DNA of 64,000 bases from Ipomoea triloba (taxonomy: Eukaryota > Streptophyta > Magnoliopsida > Solanales > Convolvulaceae): assembly GCF_003576645.1 (NCBI RefSeq), contig NC_044917.1, positions 8,899,596-8,963,595 on the forward strand, written 5' to 3'. Below, one piece after another: positions 10,822-23,008 of this stretch. A program made the position numbers and the translations under genes. Position 1 is the first letter of the stretch, and the number at the start of each line of letters is the position of its first letter. The notes under the pieces were generated by a model, which was given only the letters and a program-made list of their open reading frames with translations, ran no database searches and was not told where the DNA came from.

Positions 10822-12610
10822 TCTCCCCCGTCATGACTTGGGATCCCACTAATTTATTACTAAAGACTAAATCATTAAAAGAAAAGTGTTATGTCAAGAG
10901 AGAGATTAAAAGGGATGGGTAACATTACTCATATATATATAGGTATGGAACTTTAAGACGTAAGAACAATTTGACAGGTATGAAACTTTAGATGTAAGAA
11001 CAATTTTGTCCAATAATAAAATAATAGTACAATATATGTAAAATTGTAATCTAATTTACAATTGTACCATCATAGAAATACAGACGACAATATTAATATA
11101 ATAATGACTTAAATCATTACCAATAATGCAAAAGCATAATTAATATATTGAGTCTTGTTCTAAGTATAATCAAAAGAAGTTTAATTAATTAAATAAAAAA
11201 AGAAAAAAAATTGACCTAGATTTGTTTAAAAAATGCAAGAAAATGATTTTCAAGGTTCCTTATATGTAATCTTTGATGCTCAACTTTGAATGCTATGTTT
11301 ATTGTATGGCTAATTAATTGACCAACGTTCATGTTAAATTTTATAATGTATTTTTTTAATATATTCTAGTAACATTTTTATAGTATATACTCAATGATTA
11401 TGCCAACCCTAATTGGGATAGGGTTCGAATCTAAGACATTCTTTATGAAAATCAATGAGTAAATTAAGAACAATAAATTGTTAACGGAATATTCTGTTAC
11501 TAAAGTTTACTGACGGAATGTTGGAGTATTTATGAAAAGTAAATGATATAATAGAGGATAAAGTATAAAAAATAAAAAAAAATATTAAAATCAAAATGAT
11601 ATGAGCCATTTATTTCAACAAGACCCATGTGAGCATAAATATAATATGTGCAGTGCAACTATCAACTTAGGCTTTTAGTTGAGATGGAGCACATGCTTTA
11701 ATTACCCACATTTTATATTTCTTGTTATAGATTTAATTTTATTGGCTCTTATTAGATTTAGTAGATGCATATTAGTAAATTGTAATACTTACATGTAAAA
11801 TTGTAAGTGTAAATTTGATTGCTACTAATGATAAATATTATAATACTAGTGATACATACACATTCAGTTATCTATAATCCGATCCATCATACATACAAAG
11901 ATTCGTGAAATGTTCTCATGGTCAAGGATCCGTGAGACAATTCCGCATAAATTTTTGCCAAATTAAAATGCTTCAAGATTGGACACTTTGGTATTCAAAT
12001 TAAAGAAAGGAAAATCTTGATTTGGGATTGAAAGTGGGATTTTACATAACACGTTTTGTTACCATTTTCGGGAGTTTGAAGGGACAAAAATAGGGTGAGA
12101 GAGAGAGAGAGACAAAAAAAAAAAAAAAAAAAAAAGAGGAAGAGACGGCAACTGCCGATCGAGAAAATTTAACTGGCGCCCTTTCCGGTAGGGACGACGG
12201 CGTAAATTGGCATTCCACGATGTTTCATAGGAAAAAACAAAACCACAAGTCGGTACTTGCGACTTAGTCACATCACGCGTTAATATAGTAATTTCTGATA
12301 TCTTCAAGTATGTCTTTGATAGCAGCCACTATCTATATCTTGCACATAATCCTATCGCTCAAGAAACAACTAAATTGTTCATGGAAGCGCCACTTATGTA
12401 TATCTATATGTTCAAATCAACGGTGCTCTACTGCTGCATTCATTTGCCATGGCATGCATTTTTAGCATTTAATAAATCAACTGTTGTTGTCCCAAATATT
12501 ATCGTCCCAAATATTATCTATTGAACTAATCTAAACATGTGTGCATAAATGATTAGAAATTTAGAATAAATATTATGCATTATTCTATTGACGCAATGCG
12601 CGTGAAAAAC
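10822..12610. other. AT-rich spacer
   Basis: No gene recognised. It contains a purine run with (GA)n and a long A-run near 12095-12135. Short decayed pieces near 10372 and 11925 (gatccgtgagac-like) resemble the ends of the MITE at 12866. The short open frames show no protein-family features. Confidence 0.4.

Positions 12611-12650
<40 letters not shown>
12611..12650 (+). repeat. (TG)n(TA)n microsatellite
   Basis: A run of tgtgtg followed by about 15 ta units, a simple dinucleotide repeat. Confidence 0.9.
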
Positions 12651-12653
<3 letters not shown>

Positions 12654-12761
12654 CGTACTTATTGATATTGAGATTGAGTAAAAAGAATTTTAATAGGGCG
12701 CAAAGTTTTTGTTTTTTTTAAATTGAAATTGTGATTATCATTGAAGAAAAAATATATAGGG

Positions 12762-13560
12762 GGTGTTTGGTAAATAGCTGTGAGTTAATAGGTGATAGTC
12801 AATTGGGTTAGTGAGTTTGACTAGTTGATCACATTAGCTGATTGTAGAAAAGATGTTTGATAAACGGGTCACACTTGTGTGAGACCGTCTCACGGATCCT
12901 TATTCGTGAGATGGGTCGGGTCGGGTCAAAGCACCATGCAAATGTCATACTTATATGTGCAAATCTCATACTTATATGCTCAAATATAACACTAATCAAA
13001 AATACAATTTTTGTTACTTTAAAGAGAAAAAGTAATACATTTTTCATAATAAGTAATGTTGACAAGTGCCTCTCACTTATAAGGGCAAATATAATACTTT
13101 TGAGGAAAAATGTAATACTTTTAAATCGAAATGTAAAAGTATTGTATTTTCCCTTAAAAGTATTACATTTACCCTAATAAGTAACAAAAATTTTATTCCT
13201 GATTAGTATTACATTTGAGCATATAAGTATGGCATTTGTGCATATAAGTGTTACATTTGCATATTGACCCGACCCAACCCGACCCGTCTCATGGTGAGAC
13301 GGTCTCACACAAGTTTTTGCCTTGGTAAACATGCAAAATGACTTTCTAAAAAAGTAGATCGAAAAAACTGCTTTGAGAAACTTTTGAATTCTAGCATTTT
13401 GGAGCAATATAATAAATTGTTACAAAAAAAAATTAATCAAGCACGTATATTGGTTTTTTAACCAAGTCAAACAACTTCTTCAAAAAAAAAAAAATCAAGT
13501 CAAACAACTAATAGTGATCATATAAGTCAAAATTGGCTGATAAGCTAACTATGTTATGAA
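12762..13560. mobile_element. Decayed inverted-repeat element split by a MULE MITE
   Basis: The left part (ggtgtttggtaaatagctg, tgactagttgatcacattag) and the right part (caagtcaaacaacta, caaaattggctgataagcta) are the two ends of one element. A related copy lies in reverse at about 59130-59435, in an intron of the DCC gene. The pieces are separated by the MITE at 12866-13321. Exact boundaries are not fixed. Confidence 0.5.
12866..13321. mobile_element. MULE-type MITE
   Basis: Inverted repeats centred on acttgtgtgagaccgtctca at the left and its complement at the right, with inverted homology through most of the 456 bp. The flanks are ttgataaac (12857-12865) and ttggtaaac (13322-13330), 8 of 9 bp identical, as expected for a diverged MULE target duplication. 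Confidence 0.72.
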
Positions 13561-14596
13561 ATTGTGTCATATTGTTATACAAACTTAGTTTTTTAGTTAT
13601 ATGTGTAGCCATTTTAACTCTTTAAGTTATGCTAAAGTGAACACTTTAGTACCTGAAATACTAAATCAACCACTTTATTAAGTGACATATATTGGTGACA
13701 TAAATAGTCCCAGAGGGACTAAAAAGCATAACTTAGGAGTTAAAGCTGATTACGCGTATAACTCAATGACTAAGTATGCACCATGGAAAATGATCACGCA
13801 TATGTGCCTAGAAAATGCAATCAACAGAAAACATTTTCCGTTGATAGAAGAAAATATGGTTATTTTCACCGCACACACAACAAGGTTTTCGGCAGAAACC
13901 ATAGGTCTGGTTTCCGTAGCGGAAACCAATGTTTATTGGTTTTCACCGGAAACCAATGGTGTTTTTTTAAATAAATAAAATTATATTTAATGTTATTATA
14001 AATATTTTTATATTCTAAATGAAATAATTAAAAATTTTTAATTATACAATTATACTCATTTCCGAAAATTGAACCAAACACACCAAGATAATTTTTTAGA
14101 ATGCAACCAAACACTAAAAATAAAATTATTTTCTGAAAAATAATTCATTTTTCAAAAAATATTTCTAATCATTTTTCCTTTTTCTAAATAACGCTTAGTG
14201 TGTTTTCAAAAAAAAAAAAAATAACGCCTAGTGTAAAAAGAATTTACTCGTTTTAATGTGTTGGAATATAAGGAAAATAATTTGTTCTATTCATTGTTTC
14301 TGTTATTAACAAGTTGTGGGTTACTTGGGCTGCACGGTGCACGTGATTGACCTTTAAATATTTCGGCGCACCATACAAGTAGTCAAGTATACAACTTCGA
14401 AGAAGTTTTGTTCTACCTTTTCATTTTTTTTTAAATACTTTATTAAAAAAACACTGCTACCCCTTTCAAAAAAAAAAAAAAAACACTGCTACGTTTTTCT
14501 TTTCAAAACCACGTTGACATATTATTTTATTACATTTTTAATTAAATTATTATATAAGTTCTTTTATGATATTTCTTTATTTGATTGACTTGTCAT
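13561..14596. other. AT-rich spacer
   Basis: No gene recognised. The block near 13840-13960 contains several short ggaaaccaat-type repeats. The open frame at 13682-13978 matches no family I know. Confidence 0.35.
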
Positions 14597-15387
14597 CATG
14601 GTTGCAGTAGGCGTTAGGCGTTAGGCGCTAGGCGGGCGTCTGGATAGTGCCTAGAGCCTAAGCGGTCTAAGCGGGCAAAAAAATAAATGAAGTACAGACT
14701 TGCAATTTAATAATTTTAATGAGACTGTTTTCAACCTTTAATCAAATAACACATCCTAATAAATGAAATAATGATAATTCATAAGTCATAACATCATAGC
14801 AATATTAAAAAATAAAAATACACAAATATGAAATACTCAAATACTTCAATCAACAAAAGATTCAAAGTAGCAAACTATCAAAAATAACTAATGAATCATT
14901 ATGCATCTCGCATGACCGTATCAATTTCAGCTTTGACTAATAAAATTCGTGTTCATATTTTATTTATGCATCTCTATTAATCATTTGTGAATTGTGTACT
15001 ACTGGTGTATAGAAGGATCTGGTAATAATGATTATTAATTAATGAAGTATGAAATAAATCAAATAAATGAATAATTATTATGGAGTAATTAATAAATTGG
15101 ATTACTTTTCAAAAAAAAAAGGATTATAAAATCAATGAATAAATTGGATTAACTAATAAAAGAAATTAAAGGTTTAAAGTTTAAACTCCAACGACCGGTC
15201 AAAATCGAAATAACTCGGTTAAAATGGGATGAAATCGGCCAACTTGACCGACTAGGCCGATTTGGCCGCCTAGTCGGCCGAGTAGACTGATTTGGCCGCC
15301 TAGACAGCCAATTTTTTTCTGCCTAATAATAGTGAAAGCGGAACGGCCTAGGGGTACCTAGCGCCTAGGCCAATTTTTACAACAGTG
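14597..15387. mobile_element. Non-autonomous hAT element with CTAGGCG-rich ends
   Basis: The ends are catggttgcag at the left and caatttttacaacagtg at the right; both lead into aggcgctaggcg-type subrepeats. It is flanked by a perfect 8-bp target duplication, cttgtcat, at 14589-14596 and 15388-15395. No transposase was seen in the 791 bp. A shorter relative lies at 57242-57500. Confidence 0.85.
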
Positions 15388-15740
15388 CTTGTCATCCAAT
15401 TTCATGGATAGAAGCATCCTCCATAGCAATGAGTTTTTTGTGATTTTGAGGTGCTAACTAGGAGAGAGAAGATGGAGAAAAAAAACAAAGGGAAGAAAAA
15501 GAAAAAGGAATCTAACAAGAAATTTAAAAAATAAATAAATAACATGTATTTACCCGCCCTGGGCGAGAAGTTTCCTACACATGCGTGGATCACATACAAC
15601 TTCCTTTTCTCCTATTCTCTTTTCAGTTGAGCCCTACAAAATTCCAAATTTGCAATATAAAAAATCATCTAAAAACTAGCATTTCCATTAGTTTAAAAAC
15701 TATAGCATCGATTTTTTCTTCCTAAAATCCACACAAAAAA

Positions 15741-15835
15741 GTAGTAACGCCTCTACTACCTAAGACTTGAACTCACACCCTTCCACATGAGAGTGCAATC
15801 GGGTACTACTAGACCACAAGGTCATTGGCATCATC
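15741..15835 (-). mobile_element. tRNA-derived SINE fragment
   Basis: On the minus strand an A box-like tggtctagtagtacc and a B box-like gtgagttcaagtcttagg are spaced as in a tRNA-related SINE head. It does not fold as a full tRNA gene and lacks an anticodon arm I could defend. Confidence 0.55.
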
Positions 15836-17034
15836 CATAATTCATAATTACCTTTTGACATGATAATAATTTTTCTTTTTATATTCAATAGTTATTTAAG
15901 AAAATATTTAATTTCTAAAATCCATTTATATTAGTAGTGATTTACATGAAGGGAAAAAATTGAGTCTTGTGTAACATATAATTGTCTTTAAAAAAAATCA
16001 CCTCCTTCTAAATGTGCTATATATGAGTATTAAAGTGTTGCTTCTTACTATACAACGATTTACTATGTAAAAACTAAGCACACAAAGCATTCACAAAGAA
16101 ACAAACAAAAAGTAGAACACTTAGAAAAAAAATGAAAATAGTTTTAGTGTACTTTGAAAGAGGAGGCATACTATATATATTCAGGAGAAATTATTTTTTA
16201 AAAAAGTGTCCATCTTACTCTACTTAGTTATAACCTCCTCTCTATATATGTGTGTGCGCGCGTGCACGTGTGTGAGAGAGAGAAAAAATGAAAATAAATC
16301 ATGACACAAATATAAAATATAAAATATTTTAATTTCTCAAGTTATATTAAATGTTTAATATAGAACTTATATTTACCATCTAAATACACCTCTTGAATAA
16401 TACAGGGACTTTCCCATTTTGGAGAAAACTTGTGCTTGATTTTCCATGTGACAATAGTGGATCAATTAGAAACTAAAATCTTATCATCACCAACTTGAAA
16501 GGAGTGAATTCTCACCCTCTTATTAAAAGCTATAGTCTTATTCTGTTCACATATTGTGAATTAGCAGCCTCAAATTAAAGGCCATGACACTCAAACCTCA
16601 CCTCTTCAGTCTCCACCCAAAGAAAAGGCCCTTTTCTTTTATCCTTTTACCTTGAAACCTTCTATTCATTTTCATTCTCCATCCATGGAATTGAATGCAT
16701 TAATAATCATATCCACAGACTATTATTAATAAATCGTTTAGTTTGGTTTCGACAAGTGTTGATCTTATCCTGGGCGAGCAAAAAAGAATGATGACGAAGA
16801 CCCAAATCTTTGATGAAGCTTTAATTTCCCTGAAGGAACATAGCTTCATAGTTATGAAACAGTCTGCGATTCAAGTTTTCTATAGCATAGTTAGAAAAGT
16901 TGTTTCTATGTCTGACTGTAAGGAATGGTTTACCATTTCATTGATCATTGATGTAAACGTTTTATGTTATGAATTAATGGAAAAGCTACGCTTTACCTTC
17001 AAAAAAAAATTATTAATAATATTAATTCCGATTC
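15836..17034. other. AT-rich spacer
   Basis: No gene recognised. The 99-codon open frame at 16743-17042 shows no domain, is not supported by splice context and is treated as chance. Confidence 0.35.
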
Positions 17035-17407
17035 TTTTTTAGTCCTAAATTTATAGGCGACAATTCACTTTTAGTCCAACATTCTTTTTTAGAAATCACT
17101 TTGGTCCTAGTATTATTATGACATTATCATTTTTTGTCATCGACAATAAAATCGTTGAAATGTCGTTAAATAAAATGATATTTTAATCTTTTTTATACAA
17201 AGTGCGTTGACTCTCTATATATATTTTTTAAAAATACTCATAATTAAAGACTTAAATGTCCTTGCATTTTACGAAATTTAAACAGTTTTGTTGATGGAGG
17301 ACCAAAAATGATCAAACCACAATAATATCAGGACCAAATTAAATGAGGATGTTTTGGAAAAAAAAAGACTAAAAATAAATTGTCACATATAAATCTAGGA
17401 CAAAAAA
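17035..17407. mobile_element. Inverted-repeat MITE, decayed
   Basis: The left arm (tttttagtcctaaatttata, acaattcacttttagtc) matches the reverse complement of the right arm (gactaaaaataaattgtcac, aaatctaggacaaaaaa). No clear target duplication. Confidence 0.6.
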
Positions 17408-17700
17408 TATACTAGAAAATTAATAATTTACAGACCATTAATAATAACCCAATAAAAGAAAATCGTTAAGCAAGCAAATTTTGAATATGTACAGTGATAT
17501 GTGCAAAATTGAAACTTATGAAGTTTACATGAAATTACATTTTGAATTTTTTTTCAACTTACAAAGGAAAACTAAAGCTTTTTATTTGGCAAAATTTAGA
17601 GCTTATAACTTATTTTAATATACTAATAATCAATCAACTCAATTTGGTAAAAGATTGGAAGATTTTTCTAGAAAATAGATTATTTTGAAACATAGCATTT

Positions 17701-17842
17701 TAAAATAGATCATTAGCTTTTCATTAGTTTATTATTGTTTTTTTACTACCATCCTTATTACTTTACAAAAATAAAATAGATCATTAGCTTTTCATTAGTT
17801 TATTATTGTTTTTTTACTACCATCCTTATTACTTTACAAAAA
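17701..17842 (+). repeat. Exact 71-bp tandem duplication
   Basis: The unit starting taaaatagatcattagcttt at 17701 is repeated at 17772 with no difference seen, which indicates a recent duplication or an assembly artefact. Confidence 0.88.
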
Positions 17843-18134
17843 TGACACGCACCATATAAACATTCCCATGAAACCCTAACTCCTCTCCATTCTAACTACA
17901 AAATTATATATTAATAGAGATTAGATGATAAGTGATATAATTGTGTTATTACTTAATAATAATTATTATCATTTCAAAATTACTTAGTATTATATTAATT
18001 TTGCACATATATATTTACTTATAATAATACACATTTTATAGAAAAAAAATATTTCAAAAATTTTCTGTAAATATAATTCGTTGAAAACAAATATATACTA
18101 ATTTAAAAATATTTAAAAATTTATTACTAAAAAT

Positions 18135-18433
18135 GAGTTAATGCCATTTGGGGTTCTCCAAGTATAGTGATTTTGTCATGTTTAGTCCTAAATTTTTAAG
18201 TTAACCACTTGTGGTCATTCAACTTTTAAATTTTAATCAATCGTCCTTTCAGAGGTAAAGTAAGGGCAAAGTCATCATTCCACAAGGACCACAACTAATT
18301 AAAATTTGAAAGTTGAACGATCATGACTACTTAAATTTTGAAAGTTAAAGAATCACATGTGGTTAACTTGAAAGTTTAAGACTAAACATAAAACTACTAT
18401 ACTCGCAGAGCCTCGTATATATGACATTAACTC
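18135..18433. mobile_element. MULE-like MITE
   Basis: Ends gagttaatgccat and gacattaactc form inverted repeats with further internal complementarity (agtgattttgtcatgtttag against the right arm). The flanking 9-mers do not match. A diverged relative is at 25208-25532. Confidence 0.58.
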
Positions 18434-18547
18434 TAAAATTATTAAAAATATATTACAACTCTAATATTTTATCGTCTAATTACTTTTCAATTAAGGATAT
18501 AGAATGATTTAATATAATACTATATGTGGGTGTGTGTTTGCACGGAT

Positions 18548-18698
18548 GAGTTAATTCCAGCAATAGTCTCCCGACTATGTTGATTTTCTAAAATTGGTCT
18601 GTCTTTTAATTTGGACGAAAAAGACACTTAACTATTAAAAGACAAGGACTAATTTTGAAAAATCAACATAGTCGAAGGACCATGGCTGGAACTAACTC
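18548..18698. mobile_element. Small palindromic MITE
   Basis: gagttaattccagc at the left and gctggaactaactc at the right are inverted repeats, with ccgactatgttgatttt against aaaatcaacatagtcga inside, making a 151-bp fold-back sequence. No target duplication identified. Confidence 0.6.
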
Positions 18699-18755
18699 TT
18701 TTTTAATTTATCTTTTTCACATTTAACTTCAGTTACTATCTTTTTAACTTTTACC

Positions 18756-18905
18756 TTTCAATTAATTTTTCAGCTAGATTTGTCAAATAAAACTTTGGTA
18801 AATTCAAACTAAAATGAAAAAAGAAAAGGAAAAAAAAAAAAAGAAGAAGAACTTTCAATTAATTTTTCAGCTAGATTTGTCAAATAAAACTTGAGTAAAT
18901 TCAAA
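18756..18905 (+). repeat. 97-bp tandem duplication with purine runs
   Basis: The segment tttcaattaatttttcagct at 18756 recurs at 18853, each followed by aaattcaaactaaaa and an A/G-rich run. Confidence 0.8.
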
Positions 18906-19497
18906 CTAAAAAGAAAAAAAAGAAAAGAAAGAAAAGAAGAAGAAGAAGAAATCAATGTAAACATTGAAGCTTTTGATGGCCGGAATTGAAAGGAATCAAA
19001 TTCTGAAATATGCATGGATAGAACAAAATTAAATAGCAAATATTTAAACCAGGCTACAAAGCATTCAATTCCAAGGTTAACTAAAAAATATAGCGAATAT
19101 TATTACTTACAACTAGCAACATTTTACTTCTTCCCATTGTCTTCGTTCATATTCTAATTATAAAGTAGCATCAATTTTTTTTATGCCACAATTCAAGGAC
19201 TGTCACTTTCTCTATAAAAAAGAGAGATTATCAAAACCTCAAAAAACCTCTAATTGCAAACTGTAATTTATGAACATAATCGGCTGGCAAGAAGCATGAT
19301 GATAGAGGAATCGCATGCATTTACAGGATCCTATTTGTATACCCACTAATTGCTAGTAATTGGAAAACCAAAAACAGTTTTCCCTAAAAGAATCTGATTG
19401 TCTACCATTTCTATATACAACACCTGTAGAACCAACCTCCTACTATTGATTTGTATCATGATTGGCAGCAACTACTGATTCCATACCTCCTTTCATA

Positions 19498-22400
19498 CTA
19501 TGAACATGTTTCTTTCCCCTTATTCGCGACCATTCTCCTAACCGCTCTGAATACACTGAACAATATTTTCCATCTCCTCTGGGCGGGGACACTATGTAGA
19601 TCGGCTTCTGGTGGATCGAAGATGGGAGTTTGAATGTAATCATGGTCGAAGTATGGAAGAGACCTATCCCCAATCATAGAATCTGCTGCATCACGGATGA
19701 AGGAATTGATATCTTGGACAGGGGAACGCAGTGGTAGGTCGAAATCAATACCCGCATTTTCAAGACACTGATGAAAACCATAACCATCCAAGCTACTCAA
19801 ATCACTAGGGGAATACATGGATGACATGGCATCGGGCATTGCAGCACTAAAATGCTGAGCATCAAATCTGGTAACCTTTTGTGAAGTCAATATATCACTG
19901 CAAGCAGAGTTAACAGTTGCGGACAAGTTTGTAGAGCATTGAATTGTGGGGACATTTGAACACTCTGCAGACTCATCATTGAAACAGTTTACATCTTCCC
20001 AGTGTCCGAAAGCAGAAATAGTCAACTTATGAGCTTCAACCTGAAAACAGTTACAATAGAATCGGCTCAGGCTTAGATTCAACTGAATATGCAGAGAACA
20101 ATGGATCATTTCGGAGCAAAAGATGATAGACAGCAAAACGTAAAACGGTTTTAGAAATAGAAGCACAGTAGGAACATAAAAATCAATAACGTTAGAAACG
20201 AGCCTTTTCAGTCTCAGATAGTTTGTCTGCAGGAACATATTTTTGACAGTCAACAAGAAGCCCCATCACTTGTGCCACGATATTAAAAATGACACCATTT
20301 TTTTGGTCAGATCCAGAAGGGTGGTATGAATACAATTGCTTGTCGACATCACATGTCCTGGCATGCTCCACAGTCATTTCCCACATCTTAGCAGACATTC
20401 CTGTGCCAAGGATCTGCAAGATTTCTAGAAAATATAGTAAATACTACACAAGATAACAGAAAATGAAAATTAACTCTCAAGGATAATGAAATTTTAGAAT
20501 CTCAAAAACATGGTTGATTATATCAGTAAAGATTTGAATGTTAGAAAAGCAAAAAAATCAAATAATTCAACAAAACCTAAATGTGACTTGTGAAGCAACA
20601 CTAAACATCATTCTCCAGTATCCTCAGATTAACACTATTCAAACATTAGTAACTACTTCTTTGTTCCCATTTTACCTATTATGTTTATTATTTGAAAGTC
20701 AAATCAACTCTTGTTTGTTTGTTTGTTTGTTTTCTTTAACTCTTTTTGTAGTTGTTAAATTTGCATTTTGTATTTAATATATAACTTTTTGTGAATTTTC
20801 TAATATATAAGTTTTAGTGCACAAAAACAAAATTAATTAATATGAAGATTGAATTGTAAACGATTTGAGTTAATCCTCATAAATTGAACAACACACAAAG
20901 TGGGGCAGAGGGAGTAGATTCTAGACATTCTTATATATAGGGCCCGAGAAAGAAAGTATAATTTCAATGCAAAGACAATCATCTTACATCTATATTTTCT
21001 ACTAAATTCAAATAAGGGAAAATTGTAATTTATGCCCCTCCATAATATGTCAATTATCAATGTCACCCCTGAATTATTAGTGGTGTAAATATTGCCCCTC
21101 AATTTTCAAAAACGATACATATATTGCCCCTCCCGTGGTGTAAATATTGCCCCTCCTTCGTTACGGGAGGGGCAATATATGTACTGTTTTTTAAAATTGA
21201 GGGGCAATATTTACACCACTAATAATTCAATGGTGACATTGATAATTGGCATATTATGGAGGGGTAAAAATTACAATTTTCCCTTCAAATAATGTTTTGC
21301 AAGATTTATGAGTTCTTTGAAAATGCAAGCACATGCAATAACTTCTTACCTTCCGTAGCCTTGTAGGCTCAAGATAAAATAAGGTTAAAAAATCTTTCAC
21401 TGTGTTGACTCTTTCCTTCTTCAAGCGCCGATGAAATGCCCCTTCTTTACTAATTTTTTCAAGCCTCCATACTTCATCCAGGAGAGATGGCGGATAGTGC
21501 TTCTTGTACACTGCAAGCAAATCAGAGAATTAAATTGCTCCACGAAACAATTTATTGTGATTAATTGTTCAGGAAGTTATTAAGAACGCTTCAATTTGGA
21601 GCATTTCCAGCTTTTTCAGCTGGGAGCTTCTATGCAATTATTCCTTTCTGCTTTCTGACATGTGCTACGGTAACATGAATGACCAAAAAACAAACTACTC
21701 TCTTAACAAAAGTCACTCAAAAGTTTTGAACAAATACAAATTTGTCTGGCAAACTTTTCAAAGACAAAGAATTGATCAATTTACTAAACTCCTCATAACA
21801 AGTGCTTACTCTCCAATAGCTGCTATCTGAAAATAAAAAGCTACTCTATGAAAACTCACTTGACCTAGATATATTAGAAAACATTAGCAAAACTAAGTTC
21901 TCTGTAATGCTAAAAGGAAATTGCAAGACAACTTCATCTATACAAGGAACGTCTAATTGCGAGATGATGAAGAGCAAGAAAGATTACGGTGTGAGTAAAT
22001 GCAAGATCAATTATCTACTATGCCATAACTACACTTACTAGTATTTTCTACTTAAGGCCTAAAAAGAGCAACTTCAAAATCACTACTAAACTTTTAAACT
22101 CAGCAGAGTTAGAGGTCCTCACTATCATTATTCAATGGTAGATACCATGTTATTAAAGTAATCAATGCATAAATAATGCAGTGATTTATTAATATAATAT
22201 TTATGCTGACAATAAAAACAATTAAATTCGAGCTTACATTCTCCGCGGTGATCCCGAACAATGAAGGACTCAGATATTGCCTCTTTCACTTTAATTCCAT
22301 CAAAGTTATCCACAAGTCTCACCCCCAGTCTAAACTTACGACTTCTAGTCCAGCTAGAATTATCACTAAAGGAAATATCACCAACCAAACCAATGCCTTG

Positions 22401-22933
22401 CTTGAGATTCAAAAAAGCATCTCCACTAAGAAGAGCTTTCTTTCCTTCCCTCTCTCTGACAATGTTGTTAGTAAATTCTTCCAAAGTCCATTTGTCCCCT
22501 TCACCGCCATCAAAATCGCCCTCAAGAGCTAAAATTTCCACCTTTGCTGAAGATTCAGGACCACTTGTCACAGTTTGCCCAGTAAGAGCATCAACCAAAG
22601 CAACTTTCAAACTTGAGCAATTTTCTCCTTCTATGCGAGCCCCAGTGAATACAGGAGGAGAGATAGCATTCAAGAACATTAATTTTAGGCTTCTTACTTC
22701 ATAAAGGTGTACATCTTTCTCACAATTCCTAAACAAAACATGGAATCAGTAAAAATTTCTTTCAAAAATAAAAAATTTATATTTATGATGAATGATCAAA
22801 TGAAAAACTCAATTTCTATAATCAAGGAGTCAAAACTCATACCACCTCAAGTTGGTCATGTACTTTCTCAAAGCCAAGTCAACTTCCTCTCGTACCTGTA
22901 AGCTCAGGTTAGTAACTAAATTTCTTATACCTC

Positions 22934-23008
<75 letters not shown>

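Noticed and set aside
10427..10922. Open frames of 100-146 codons across the N gap
   Set aside because: They consist of Ns, poly-C proline runs and an AT repeat; nothing can be read from them.
11410..11445. gggttcgaatctaag as a tRNA B box
   Set aside because: No A box or stem structure at the right distance; an isolated match.
13682..13978. 98-codon open frame with repeated short motifs
   Set aside because: The repeats come from DNA-level ggaaaccaat copies; no family match from memory.
16743..17042. 99-codon open frame
   Set aside because: No recognisable domain, no splice or promoter context, and its end runs into a MITE.
18126..18442. 9-bp target duplication for the MITE at 18135
   Set aside because: The flanking 9-mers actaaaaat and taaaattat do not match beyond A/T content.
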